A stretch of 64,000 nt of DNA from Theristus sp. LFF4_11 (taxonomy: Eukaryota > Nematoda > Chromadorea > Monhysterida > Xyalidae): positions 16,007-80,006 of the forward strand of contig JASANC010004105.1 of the NCBI GenBank assembly GCA_030248135.1, written 5' to 3'. Position 1 is the stretch's first letter. Each line of letters opens with the position of its first letter. The position numbers and the translations under genes were made by a program. Shown here one piece after another: positions 32,269 to 44,700 of the stretch. The notes below the pieces were generated by a model that was not told the origin of the DNA, searched no databases, and saw only the letters and a program-made list of their open reading frames with translations.

Positions 32269-35200
32269 ATGGAAAGCATGCTTGCGACGGAGTCGTCCGT
32301 GAGTACCAGTGAACTGCTGACGTGCACGAATTGCGTCGAGTTTGTCGGCGCCGTCTACGTTGATTGCGCCGAATGCAGCAAAGACACCGTGTCGCTGTGT
32401 TTGTTGGTCGGTTTTGAAGTTCGCAACGTTTCATTCTCGTTTTGTCTGCGTTTTTGTCATATTAAAAAAAGGAACTGTTTTGCGGACTTCCCTTTCGGTG
32501 TTCGATCGAAGCAATTTGCTTGCGTTGCGAACGTTTTGCAGTGTTTCTCGTTGGGCGTCGAGATGGGCGCGCACAAGCGCCATCACAATTATCGTGTTCG
32601 CAATTTCGGCGGCGTCGCGTTGTTCGAGCAGTCGACGGAGCCGACGAGTGCGGGTACTACGACGCCGCAGAAAGTGTGGACGTCAAACGAGGAGGTGGCA
32701 TTGTTGAAGGCGGTCGAACGCTTCAATCTCGGCAATTGGTCGGCGATTTTTGTGTGATCGCGTTAGAGCGCATTCATGTTGCAGTATTTAGTGACCGCGC
32801 AGCTATAGTTAAAACATAGGTGCTCGGGCACTAAATACTGCAACTTGAATGCGCCTTAAGTCGCAATTGGTATTGCAAGCTCAAGCAGTCGCGTGTCACA
32901 CACAACACAAAACTGAAAATCTTTTCAGGGAAGACGTGGCGCCGTTGGTGAGTCAAAATCGAACAATTGCCGATGTTAAAGAGCATTACGATCGGTTCTA
33001 TTTGCGCGGCCGAATTGGACAGGTGAGCATCAGCAGCATGTTTTTCATTATGGAACATAAGAAGAAATCGTGAGGAGCTTTATTTTTTTAGTTATTGGAC
33101 GGTACGGTACACTCAATTATTTACGTGTGTGTGATTGGTTAAAAATAAATGAGTAATGTGCTGTTATAGAAATTGCTGTTAGTGATTGACAGATTCTGTT
33201 CTGGTGACAAATGTCAGAGCTCGTTTTGTGCTCGCAGATCTCGACTCGCAACTTCCAACGTCCCATGATCGACGACGGCGCTGTGTCGTTGCGCGCTGCG
33301 TGCTCGTCAAACATCACTGCAGCTGCTGCTGCTACCCCGTCAACCTCAACTGCGTTGCAAGCTGCTAGTTCGTGTTTTTTTTTATGAATAATAATTTGTG
33401 TGAAGTTCGTGGCAACTGTATCAAAGTATCATGTTGTCGGATGTGCTGAAAACGCCTCCAGAGTTTAGCATGACGAAATCGTGTTCCGTTCAGCAGCGTT
33501 CAGATTTTTCGATGTTTCAAAAATGTTTTATTCAGTGGTTTTTAGGGGGTCCATAGATTTACCACGGATCGCTGCAGTTTAAATATGAATATGACTCGGC
33601 CAAAAATTCGCACCGGTTTCAGTGTGAAAACGTCGGATCAAAAATTCTCAATCGATATGATGCGGTGCGTGATTTCAGGCGCCGCCACGACATCGCCGCC
33701 GATTCGTCAGTCAGTCTCAAAGATCAACGTGGACGACTTGCGTCTGTTGGCGTATATGCCGTTGCGCGACGACTTTGAAAAGGTCGCATTACGCTCCTCG
33801 CGAACTTGAACAACACGTTTGAATTGAAAAAGAAACGAGTTTTCCTGACCTGAATTTATTCCACAGCAGTTGATGTTTTCATTTTTTATTTTTTGTATTC
33901 GACTTGAGTGTTATTTTTTTCAGGAATGGATGAACGACGCAGAAGAATTGGTGTGTAAACTGCTGTTGTCACCTGATGATGACGAATTGGACAAATGTTG
34001 GTGATGTGTTTTGCTTGCAGGCTAAGCCGTTTTTTGGAGTGATATCGCGAATGCGTTGACTCTGTTTTTCTTGTTTCATACAGTGCGCGTTGTGCTTTCA
34101 AGAAGCTTTTTGATTAAGCTTATTGGCGTGCTGCTTTCTTGCTTGCGGCAGGTTATTTTCGATTGGACATTTTTATTGCTTCGAAATACGCTCATCACAT
34201 CACATCTAATGTTGGCCAAGCCCGCATACGAGTATGAGTATACGCCGGCCAAGTATGAGAGCGAGCATACGGCTTTGTTGATTTGTTTTGCTTATCTTTC
34301 AGCTGTGAAAGCGTCCATCATCGAGGCCTACATCGATATCACGCGACGTCGCAAGAAGCTGAAAGCGCTTGCGCGCGACTATAACTTGGTGACGCATTTC
34401 TTCAAAAATGTGCGTGCGTGTCCACACGGTTCACTCCGCCCACCCCACCGATTCTGTGCTCCACTATTTTCTTGGTCTTAACTCAGAAATAGACGATTGA
34501 AAAAGTGGCCGGGATAAGAATGACGGTGGTTGGTTGACCCACTGATTGGTTAGACTGGAATTGACAGCGTGCGTTTGTCAGCGCGATGTTACCAGTGGCG
34601 GTTCCTATCAATCATTTGGTTTCATTTTACACACAGCGAATACAATGAGAGGTCGCATTGTAGGAGCGTCCGAATCTGTCGAAACGCAGCTTCTCAGCGC
34701 ATTATCTGAAACAGAAACGAGTCGAAGATTCACTGAACGATGAGTTCAAGAAGTTCTCTCAGTTCATGAGCGCCAAACAGTTGGACGAACTGATTGCGGG
34801 ACTGCAGAGTTAGTTTCATTGAAACGATCGAAGCTGCAGTCAAACTCGAAATTATGGGCAATCAGCTGATTGGTCGGTGATCGCGTGCATGCATCCTGTG
34901 TAGGCTTTGATGTGTGGGGCGGAGTCTGTTTTGCGCAGAAAACATGCATCACCTGATCACCAATCATTCACCTGTGAGAGTTTTAGGCAATCTAGTTTAC
35001 TAGTTCATTGCTTATTGAGTTTGACTGTACAAAGTACAAACATTCCTGATCGTCGGGGTAAATTGTGGTTTGAGATTAGAGAGTAAGACTTGTGCGGTTT
35101 ATGGCAGTAGTAGTAGCCCGTCTAAAGCCCTGGATTAGAGCCCGAGTTTTGCAGTTTTAGATTTGGTCTTTTGCTATTTTTGTTCTTTTTGATCGGTCCA

Positions 35201-37548
35201 GCAACGAGACATTCGTAAACTTTCTGGGATACTTTTTTGAAACCTCACTTCTGTTTACTTTTGCTGTTTCAGAAGAAGAACGTCTAAAGGAGCGCATCGC
35301 GCAACTGCAGGAATATCGCAAAAACGGTGTCACCACATTGGAAGGTGTGGCGATTTTTTTTGTTTTTTGTCGTTTTAATATCTTTTAGCATTTTCAATGT
35401 TGGATCGAATATCATCACTTTGGTTTTGGTTGACATTTTGCGAAATTGTCACACATCACGAATGCCTGGAAAAAGGAGCGAGTGAGACGAGGAACGTTTG
35501 AGAATTGGAAACCAGACGGAAAGCAAGATGTTTTTGCTGGTGTGCGATAAGCGAACAGTGAACGACTTTGAATTCGAGACCAAGGCGCAACAAGTTTGAG
35601 CATATTGTTCTTGTTGTCCGTTTTCGTATCGACCGAGTGCTTTGTTCAAGAGGCGTGCGCTTACAATTTCTGGCGTTCAAGCGAGCACTGTGTGGCGGAC
35701 ACGGACGTGCCGAGTCCACCAGCAAGTTCTACTCGCGCCAGCGTCACGCCGATTGCTGCCTCTGCTGCTGTTTGTGTCTGCCGATGTTGTTTTTTTCGTT
35801 GTTCACGTCACTCGCTCGCTTTCGGTTCAGAAAGATAGGTTTTCCGATTGTATTTACATAGTAACGGGCAATGTTGGATTCGGCGGATTTGATCTTTCAG
35901 GAAAAAGTCATTATATATAGTGGCTGCCCTGTTGAAATTGCGATTCAGTCCCCACCCCCCATCATCAATGCAGCAGTACATGTGTCATTTTTTAGATACA
36001 AATAGGGAAACATTTTTTTGATTTGAGGTGCAAATAGGGATGGACGCGGGACAGTCTGCCCCGCAAGACAAATGCGTGTCGGCACGGTGTCGTTCCCGTA
36101 CCGCAGATCCCTTGTCCCGTTTGCTGGTTTAAAACTGCTTTTCCTTGTGCATACGTCTGATATTTACAATGTGTCGAATAAAATCAATCGATCAGAAACC
36201 TGTTTCGTCCGATTCCTAGGTACAAAAAGCTTTTTTTCAATTACAAAAAAACGCAAAAAGCGAAACGAGTGAGTGATGTCGAAATCGAAAAAAACACACT
36301 CGGCCGATTCACCGACGAATTTTGTTGTTTTTGACAGTTTTGCAAAACTTCACCGCTGTCCGTCTTCCATTGCAGGAAAGCAGCGCCGCTTCGAGCTCGA
36401 AACGACCGAAGTTCGAAAGTTCCGCCGACGTCGCAACCGCATCTGCGTCAATTACCAGCAGCGAAAGTCAGTTTTTTTATTTTTCTCATTTTTGTTTCTG
36501 GGCGGTTTTTTTTAATGAAAATTGCACAAAAAGCTGTTTTTCTCTGACGGATCCAGTGTTTTTTTTTCGAAAAGCGCTTCGGCTTTTAGAAGTTGTTTAA
36601 AACTGTTGTTGGTTTTTTTCCGTATGGTTTGTTCGTTTTGAATTTCGTAAATTTTCGTAGTTTCGTCGTTTTCATATTCTTTGTGGTTGTTCATCGAAAT
36701 GTGAAGAAATTTTCAAATCGAAACTCTCGGCGACTGCGTTCGCAGAGCCAACCACCGCTGGATGCGACTCCGACGATGGCAGAAGAAGCTCGCTGACGAG
36801 CAGTAAAGAGCTGGAGAACACGAATGCGCCGTCGTATGCACATGATCCTGTAGAGTTGTTGTCCGCTAATGAAATTGATGTGAGTGCAACGTGAATGCGG
36901 CGGGGCGGGGCGCACCGCACTGACATGCGAACAGCGGATTGGCTGGCGGCATTCAGAGTTGATCACTTTCGCTCATTAATGGCGCTCGCTTGCTGGTTGC
37001 GCGTGTTTTTGACAGCGTCGGTTCGTTGCAACGCTGCATTTAGAAAGCACGCGATTTGTTGAGTGCTTGTTGTTCGTGTAAAAAGCGAGCAACATCCAAG
37101 AATCACTCACGGGTGTGTGTCGATCGTATCGATTGTAAAAAAACTTGCTTTCCAGTAAAAAAGGTTTGGTAAAATTACGGAAAATTATTTTGGAAATTTT
37201 TCCGGAAAAATTACTGTAAAATTTCGGAAATCTTTCTCTCTAGTCGCCAGAGTGCCGTGAACGCGTGCATTGTTTCAGTATCTCTGTTGTCCACCGTTGT
37301 CGTCCATGTTTCAACTCTCCTCCGTCGGCAGCGTCTCGCAGTCGTCCGCCGCCGACTATCTGCTCGTAAAACTGTGTCTGCTGGTCGAGCACGCGCAAAA
37401 GTGCGCCGGCGTCTCGCAGCGAACGAACGTACGCGACGACGCGATCCGATTGAGAGAGGCGGTTCGGCCGGCGATGGCTGACGCCGGATGGCTGCCGCCG
37501 ATGGAGCGAGCGCAACAGTCGCCGCCAGTACGCCACCATTCCGCCTGA
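32269..37548 (+). CDS. TADA2B: TADA2B, SAGA-complex transcriptional adaptor 2B
   Basis: Thirteen exons: 32269-32406, 32542-32738, 32929-33022, 33238-33367, 33679-33782, 33924-33996, 34303-34409, 34664-34808, 35273-35344, 35651-35769, 36376-36466, 36746-36879, 37279-37548. All phases are consistent and the product is 557 residues. A ZZ zinc finger spans residues 19-61 (Cys 19, 22, 33, 36, 44, 47; His 57, 61). A SANT domain follows at about 91-137, with NLGNWEDVA across an intron. LLAYMPLRDDFEKEW lies at about 210-224, then a basic helix ending ARDYNLV, a helix with EERLKERIAQLQEYRKNGVT, and a C-terminal SWIRM-like domain (VELLSANEID, DYLLVKLCLLVEHAQ, ADAGWLP). Known: human TADA2B (420 residues) has this order and bridges GCN5/PCAF to SAGA. 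YMPLRDD and ARDYNLV point to 2B rather than 2A. Extra length is a Ser/Ala-rich linker (exons 10-12). Exon 10 (35651-35769) is supported mainly by phase. The ATG is 134 bp from the end of a transposon. Confidence 0.95.
32755..32862. repeat. Short foldback element in TADA2B intron 2
   Basis: GAGCGCATTCATGTTGCAGT, ATTTAGTGACCG, then about 30 bp, then CACTAAATACTGCAACTTGA and ATGCGCC form a hairpin. A relative with the ATTTAGTGAC arms lies at 49080-49170. Confidence 0.65.
34830..35031. mobile_element. CCAAT-box foldback element, GTACAGTC-ended subgroup
   Basis: CAGTCAAACTCGAAATTATG at the left and ATTGAGTTTGACTGTAC at the right, with CAGCTGATTGGTCGGTGAT inside. It lies in TADA2B intron 8, starting about 20 bp after the donor. 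Confidence 0.6.
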
Positions 37549-38388
37549 ACAGTTGTGATTGGTTGTTGTCTGCTTGCAATAATGGTTTCTCGTTTTTTTC
37601 CTTTCTTGTGTTGTTTTTTATGATGCTGCCGCCAGTTCTCGGACTGATCGCGCCAGTCTAGTGTGCTTGTTTGCTGCTGAGAAATTCCCATTTTCGTGCA
37701 CGTTTTTCGCTGTTATTGAGAAATATGGACGACGTTGTTTTTCATTCATTCGCGCTCGTTTTTACGTTTTATTCATCACCATGCACAAGGAGCATTTCGA
37801 CACTGTGTCATGTGTTGTTTTGGTCGTGTCGTGTGTATTTTGTGCATTGCTTTTCTGTGCTTGATTTGTGCGATGGTTCATTATTTTTGTTATTTTCGGC
37901 CGTTTTTCGTGTTTCCGTCAAGCTATTTATATCATGTTAGCAAACACCATTGCTTTGACAGAATGCGAGATGATATTCAGATAACAAAAAAACTGTCGTT
38001 GAACAAAAAAGGTTTTTGTGTGGAACACACAAATGCCAGAGAACAATAAAATTACCAGACTACGGAAAAACCGGGTTATGCCTTTCTGTGTGCACAGCAG
38101 TTTCATTCTGCTACCATTGCCGCGTATTTCAGTTGTCTTTTTCCAACAAGAAAGCGAATCGATGTAAATTTTGCATTGTTCTTGTGAAGCTTCATTTACA
38201 TTCGTTGCGATTTGGTCGCTGAAGCACGTCAATTGGGGTTGGCTTATTTGTTTGTTGTATAATTTTGGATGAGATGAGATTCGTTTTTGTAGTGAGCCTG
38301 GTTCTGAACGAACGTGTTTCCGTTTCAGGTTGCAGTTCTAGTCACATTTTCAAATAACGCAAAAAAAACCAACAAGAAGATTCAATCA
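37549..38388. other. TADA2B-CPTP intergenic
   Basis: T-rich, no exon and no recognised repeat. A TTTCAG at about 38325-38330 may be the acceptor of a CPTP 5' UTR intron. Confidence 0.45.
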
Positions 38389-40663
38389 ATGACGAAACAC
38401 GACACCGTTGCGGCAGCGCCCGTCGACGTGAATCGGAACGATGAAATCGTGAAAAACGACAGACTGCCAAGCGGCGATGGTGACGCAGCAACGTCGACAC
38501 CAGACGAGCATTTTGACATTCGCAAAGTGGTGCGGCTGTTTCGCGAGAGTTTGCTGCAAGTCGCTGAACAGAACGCCGACGACGACGTTGAGGATGTCGA
38601 CCTGCGGCTGTACGTACGCACGTGGCGCGAACTGAACAAGTACTGCTGCATTCGGGTTTCACATTTTTGAACGTTCCGATGGAAGTTGATTGGCTGTGCA
38701 TTCATTGTCTACGGATGAGGCCTTAGCAAGTACACCTGTGTGATCAGCGTTTTATGCGATCTCGCTTTTAACTGACCACTCTTGATTACACCGCTAGACT
38801 GACCCGACATTTGTCGTTGCTCAGACTGTTTCCGCTGCTGGGTCGCGTGTTCACGTTTGTGCAGCACGACGTCGCCGACAAGGAGAGCATCCTGCAGGCG
38901 TACGTCGACGGAGAGAACGCTGAACACTACACGTTCGTGCGGTATTTCCACTCAGCTGCGTCCGGAGGGGAACTGCGCGAAACCGCAGCGTAAATCACAA
39001 AATCGGGTTGACGATATATGAACGCCTTCTTGTAATCAACGCTGCCCACTCCGGTTTCGGCGTGCACGCAGTCGGGAAAACGCAGTTTTTTTTTTGACTT
39101 GTTGAAACCAGCAAAACGAGACAGCCCTGCCACACACCAGCGGTTTTCATTCGTCTTCGAAAAGTGACAAAAACATTTTGTCTCTCTGCTGATTGGTTGG
39201 TTGATCGCAGCATACTTTATGGTTGCTAAGAATGAACGCAATGTGAAAACGAGATTCTTTGTTCTTTATTGCTGAACGAACGAGCATTCGTTCCTGAATG
39301 TCATTGTTTTATGTTTTGCAGCTCGGTGCAGTCGATGGTCAGCTACGAAACGAGCAGCGACTCAGCGCACGTCACATCGCCAGCGAGCGCCTGCCGGACG
39401 TTCTTGCGCTTGCACAGGTCTAGTCGAGAGTGTAGCTCGAACCGGACTCACCGAAATGGCGTCACACACGCTGGAAAGCGTGCACAAACAGCATCCAGAC
39501 TGATGTGTTTTCTGGCAGATACGTTTTTTTTTGTCGGAAGCGAGTAACCAACCTGAAAGTATGCGGCTGTTTTGCTGACTTGTGTGACGTCATTTGTGAC
39601 GGACATATTCACATCAGTCGTGACGAGGCGAGCGTATGGCGTATGGGTGCACGGCGTGTTGACGCACTCGGCCGTCCCATTCACTCGCGACACCCAACAG
39701 TTTGGCGTCTGCCGGTGGTCCGCAGCCGGCAACGGAGGCCGCTACAATAATCCACTGAAGAAAACCCCATTGACAGGGCGCTTGAATTCGTGGTGGCACT
39801 GATCCGTGACATGCACGCCGCCGACGACCAGCACTCGATGGCGCACATCGCGCGCGGCGCCTACGAGCACACCCTGTCCGTACATCATGGCTGGCTGGTG
39901 CGCAAGGGCGTCGCGCTCGCAATGCACATGCTGCCGACGCGAGAGAAAGTCGGTGGCCGCGAACGTGTCTCCGGGTTTTTTTCTTCTTCTTGTTTGTCGG
40001 AAAGAAGACGGACAAAACATATATTTCTGAGAATACCGGTTTTTCAATGGTCACATTCACAAAACGACGACATGCCAAACAAACACGCATACATCGTCGT
40101 TTGGCTTGCCTAGTCATGGTGTCTTAACACTTCTCTGGTGTCATGCGGTGCACTGACAGAATAAAACTGACTTTGAGTGTCGTTTGTTTCTAGTTGTGTG
40201 ACTCGATGCGTGCATAGATCGGAGCACTGCTTCACGCTTGATGCGGCGGTTTCAAAATTGCTGAAGTGACCCGAGTCCACAGAGTATTTCTTTGGCCACC
40301 GTCGTTTCTGTGTGTGCAAAATGGATTTGTTATGATAGCACTAAAAAACGACATGCTCTGCCGAAAATACGGCCACCAATGTCTGTTTTCTACTGAACGT
40401 GGCTGGATGAGATTGAAATCACGTGGGAACGAATGGACTTGATCCGGAGTCGCTAGATCGATCTTTCTGTCAAGATGTTTCTCGTCAACTTTACGATTTC
40501 GCTGTTTTTTTCTTTTCAGCTGATTTTGCAACTGTGTCACGATGAGAAGCCGGACTCTGCGGAGCGCGATCAAGTGCTCACCGATTTGGTCGTCTATGGC
40601 CAGCGTGTCTACGATCGATGTCAGGCGATGCTTCTGCGACACCAATTGACGGAGCTGCCGTGA
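38389..40663 (+). CDS. CPTP: CPTP, ceramide-1-phosphate transfer protein
   Basis: Exons 38389-38639, 38825-38941, 39322-39417, 39777-39948 and 40520-40663 join in phase (2, 2, 2, 0) to give 259 residues. A disordered N-terminus of about 45 residues precedes a complete GLTP fold: FDIRKVVRLFRESL, RTWRELNKLFPLLGRVFTF, CRTFLRLHRALEFV, YEHTLSVHHGWLVRK, and a C-terminal helix ending LTELP. Known: CPTP binds the phosphate of ceramide-1-phosphate with Asp56, Lys60, Arg106, Arg110 and His150 (human numbering). The aligned residues here are Asp99, Lys103, Arg148, Arg152 and His192, all kept. The Asp-plus-basic pattern at the DVADK site separates the CPTP/ACD11 group from the glycolipid-binding GLTP group, where Asn and Trp are used. 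The protein moves ceramide-1-phosphate between trans-Golgi, plasma membrane and cytosolic faces. It lies 840 bp downstream of TADA2B on the same strand; no shared regulation is evident. Confidence 0.97.
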
Positions 40664-41907
40664 AACACGCATTTTGCACGAGATTGCACCATCGCTAATA
40701 GTCACTTTCCGAGTTTGCTTCTTGTCAAACAGAAAAACCTGTTAGTAGTGGAGTAGTTTCGTTTTCCGTGCGCCAAAAATTCGGAAAATCTATGCGATTT
40801 CAAACTGTGTTTTTTGGAATTCTGAAATTTTGTGTTTTTTTTTGTCTCAGAGACAATTGTTCGGATGGAAAAGTCTGCTTTGTGTGTTTTCTGTGTGTGG
40901 GATGGTGTTTTGCAGTCGATTGCAGCTGGCTGTGCATTTCTCTTACCGCCGTCTTTTTCAACACTGTTTGTCATTGCTGATGTTGATACGATACAATCGC
41001 ATACAATCGCTTGCCGCTCATTTTTCTTCTTTTCCACGTGGCATTCAATCGTGAACAGCAGCGATTTGGCTAGTAGCCAACAAAAGCCCCCAGTGCCCAA
41101 GTCTGTCTCACTGTGTCATGTTTCAATGGTCCGGAGTACGACGACATAAAGATGTGGAGTCGGTGTAGAAATATGAATTTTGATGTGGCTCCATAAATCA
41201 ACATGACTTCAGTTGTATTTTGCTGTGAGCCTGAATAGCGGCACTTTGTAAACAAACCTTGCTTCTTGTAAACCTGATTGGAACATACACTTGCAGCCGA
41301 ATGCAACCGAATTGAAAAGATTTTAATCTGTTTGTGTTTCAAGATTTTTGTTTTTTTTTCTTATTGTTTTGTGTGCCTCTAGATTTGCATTTTTTTCTTG
41401 AAACTTTTTCTTTTTTGTTTGTTTTCATGTCAAGATTCTATTTCGTGATACAAAATACATGAATAATTCCATGGATGGTCCTGCAAATAGTTTTAACGCT
41501 GTTGCAACTTTTAAAACACGTATTAACTGTTACTAACGTTGCAAGTATTTACTGTGGTTTAAACACATTGAAATACAATCCATTGATTCATTGTACATTT
41601 TATTCTCATTCCAAACTAGAGCACAAAAACTAACCAGGGTCTCAACATATTCATTCACTCCTGAAGTGTGAAGTGTTTGTTTTTTTATCACTGCTGGGCT
41701 GCTAGTGTCGGACTGTCGGTACAATAAAAATGAACAATCATCGACTTGAAACTCTTGGCACGGACGGAAGAACATTGATCGTTCTCGTTTTCCAAAGCGA
41801 ACCTTCCCGATTTTTGGTGGTGTTTTTCTCTCTTTTTTTGTGTTGTTTCATGCGATGTTCAAAATTTGAGTGGATTTCAGGTCACATTAATTTAGGCAGA
41901 CTGACAA
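40664..41907. other. Intergenic downstream of CPTP
   Basis: T-rich DNA with no supported exon and no recognised mobile element. Good acceptor-like sequence at 41871-41880 may belong to a 5' UTR intron of the next gene. Confidence 0.4.
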
Positions 41908-44669
41908 ATGGCGAACGCAAAAGAACCGAATTCGGAAGACACTGTCGTTGAGGCGGAGCGTTCACTCAGAAAGGTATGTGCACCATCACAGCTTGTGCTA
42001 CGGTCCACAGATCCGAACAACAGGTGTTGTTGTTGACTTGTTGATTTATTTTTTTTGAACGAGTCTGAAAAACATCATGTATTGTGCATTTCTTCAAACC
42101 TGTCCGGACTAAAATGGCGTCATTTGCTTTAAAAACGCCCGTTTGTCAAAGTACAGGCACTAAAATGTCAGTTTGGTGTGACTGATTCGACATTCACCCT
42201 TTGTTTATGGGAAGAAATCGGCTAAACGGAAAGTCTGGTTTGCTGTGAACGACAAGCGCATGTTTTTCGGCACATGACGTCATTTCAGTGGGACACGTTT
42301 GAAAAAATGTGTCCTACACAAAAACGCCCGTATGTGATGCGCAAGCGGCAAAATTTCAGTGCAGTGCACGTTCATTTCTTTTCACGTGAAGCGAACAGGC
42401 CAGGCACGTGGGAACAGTGGCTTGCTGTATGCACGACGCTGGCATGTTTATGCTCGTGTTTACGAGCAATAGTGACATGTGTCCATTCAGAGTGACACGT
42501 TCGATTAAATCGGTAGGGCGCCTGCGGTTTGTCGCGCGGTCAGATGCTTCCACCAAAGTGGTGTTGGTTGCGGTAGGGTTAGGGGCTTTGAAAAAAAAAA
42601 TTTTTTTTTTATTTTTTTTTTCGTTTTTTTTTAAAAAAAAAAATTTGGATTTTTTTTTTCAAACTTAAAAAAAAAATTTGAAAATTTTTTCTTCTACTTT
42701 GCTCTGAAAATTCGATTTATGGCATAATTTTTTGAAAGTTCAAACCAAATTTTCTTCCCAACTTCTTTGTGTGCTTAGGTAAATGTCATTATTTGGTCAT
42801 TTTGACCGACGTACTCCATGTTTTTCGATTTGGATGACTTCTAGAGTCAATTTTTAGCGTTGAAATGACTTAACTGAATTGAAATATCGTTTCAGAAATC
42901 GTTTTCTTGCAACTTAGAACATGTTTTTCAGTCGGTAGGCCATGAGATGAACATGATATCTTGTTGATTGGCGTATGTTATAGGTCTACAATGGAGTTGT
43001 GCGATATATTGTTAAACAATTTGAGCGGAGATGTTGGTTAATACCACATCACACGACCGTTTTTCAGATACCCGATAACATGGCCACATGTTAAAACTTG
43101 CGTGCTGAGCTAAACTAACGTGTTAAACTTGCGTCTGTCAGTTGCCCGCAACGTGATCGCGAAATCATGGTACGTGTTTTCGATACGATGATTTGAAGAG
43201 TGGGCTCTCGCCATGTGGCAGATAGCATAGCTGGTTGAACCTGAAAGTAAGTGTCTTGGGGGGGGGGGGGGGCGACCGGGTCGACAGGGGTTGCCGACTT
43301 AGCTACAGCAAACAGGAATTTTTGAACACAGTCAAATTTTGGTAATTTTCTAAAGAGGAACCACTAAGAACGGTTCAATATTCAAGTACACGTGAAAAAT
43401 TGCCCTGTTTTACTGTTGAAAATGCAATTTTCCCTCTATGAAATGGACATAATTTCAATAAAACACGATTTTCGCTCTTATAGTTTCCCGGATCGTTCTG
43501 AAAATAGTCTAGATGAACTCAGCTCGACGAGACGCTTCGAACGAACCTAACTTGTAAAAAAAAATTTTTTTTTTTTAAAAAAAAAATTTTTTTTAATTTA
43601 AAAAAAAATCCGGATTTTTTTTTTTCCCCTAACCCTAGGTTGCGGGCACGTTATTGATCATTGCGCACCACTATAGACCGCGCCGTCGCACGGGCATGCA
43701 CAACAACCAACGCTTGGTCATGTCGTGTCATTATGCATGGGAAGAAGATTGGAATTTGTGAATTGCTGCGTTCGCTTTTCGTTCGATTTGTCTCGGTGTC
43801 TTCAGCTGCTCAAACATTTCACGTTCCACCATTCACACCAAGCGCATAACGGGGGATGGTGATGAATAGTGAATGCAGCAGCAATGTAGGAATGCGTGCG
43901 AATACGCAACACGAAACGCAAAAAAAAACACGTTGATTCGGTATTATGAATTTTTTAAGTTCTGCGACTGAATGCGTGTGCAGACGTAGAAAGGACACTA
44001 GTTTCAATCCTTATGTGGCAATTCAAAGTCGCCTAAGTAAGTGACTCGGCCCTATGTAGGAAGCTCGGATCACTTTACCAGTTTTGAATTGCCGCGTCAT
44101 CCATGAAACTGTTTGCCTGTCTATGCGCGCATTGAGTGGCGCCACCAAAATGAAAGATCATAGACACATGAGTATGTCCGCAAAAGTTCTCCAATCTCTG
44201 ACGGTGCCCCACGAACAGAACGCTCACGGGCAGCTCTGTTCAGGCGTTCACGCAGTTTGTCGTGTCGCACGCTTGCAATTGCTCCGCAGTCGCCCACCGA
44301 AACACGACGCCGTCGAGGCGACACATCACCGTTGAGGCGGTGCTCCGTCAGATGCACGTTGTGTTCGACTATGCCGACGACGACGACGACGTGGGTTGTT
44401 TTTTTCATAATTCGCTTGTTTGTTTCATCATTGTTTGCGCACTGAGGTGCGGATGCACCTACAGCGCCAGTTGGAGTGTGATGTCGCATTCGAGCTGGAT
44501 TTCCCAAGCGCAAAAACTGCGAACATCATCGTTTGTTTGTTTGTTTTTTATTGGTCAGGCACAAGCAGATCCCTGCGGCGGCGTCGTTCTCAACAACAAA
44601 GCCAGCGCAGCAAAGCGTTACACTGTGCGGCGCAAGCCAGCCGATCTGGACTACGAACTGTTTTACTAG
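41908..44669 (+). CDS. Small histone-fold-like protein, 135 residues (tentative)
   Basis: Exons 41908-41973, 44244-44390, 44447-44530 and 44559-44669 join in phase 0 throughout, ending at a TAG. The segment VVEAERSLRKAFTQFVVSHA, then CNCSAVAHRN, a basic turn (TPSRRHITVEAVLRQM), and an acidic run DYADDDDD resembles helices 2 and 3 of a histone fold of the POLE3/CHRAC14 or TAF12 kind (pattern: long amphipathic helix, short basic loop, T/I-x-V-x-V helix). Helix 1 is not visible. The C-terminus (RRKPADLDYELFY) is not one I know. Intron 1 is 2.27 kb and filled with transposons. An alternative donor at 44624 would skip the stop and join in phase to the exon at 44701, merging this with the next gene into a 495-residue protein. 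Confidence 0.45.
42080..42316 (+). mobile_element. TA-duplicating MITE, copy 3
   Basis: A 237-bp copy bounded by TA, with a mutated left end (TTGTGCATTTCTTC) and the same interior (ACGTCATTTGCTTTAAAAAC). It lies in intron 1 of the histone-fold-like gene. Confidence 0.8.
42574..43637 (-). mobile_element. TAGGGTTAGGGG-family element, copy 6, GGTTGCGG target duplication
   Basis: 1,064 bp, perfect ends TAGGGTTAGGGG and CCCCTAACCCTA, perfect 8-bp duplication GGTTGCGG (42566-42573 and 43638-43645). It lies 10 kb from the main cluster in intron 1 of the histone-fold-like gene and is the best reference copy for the family. Confidence 0.92.
43950..44155 (-). repeat. Dispersed repeat, copy 2
   Basis: Reverse-orientation copy of the 16845 repeat: GAATTGCCGCGTCATCCATG and ATGCGCGCATTGAGTGGCG. 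It ends about 90 bp before the exon at 44244. Confidence 0.65.
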
Positions 44670-44700
44670 TCAGTTTTTTTGTGGAATTAAGGAGCAACAG

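Noticed and set aside
34021..34054. Small exon between TADA2B exons 6 and 7
   Set aside because: It fits the phase, but extending exon 6 to 33996 reads SPDDDELDK and joins straight to VKASIIEAYIDI, matching the family better without an extra exon.
44447..44530. KEOPS subunit Pcc1/LAGE3-like exon (VAFELDFPSAKTANI)
   Set aside because: The short motif resembles Pcc1, but the following exon lacks the expected DPEPR and LRV blocks and the preceding exon looks like a histone fold.
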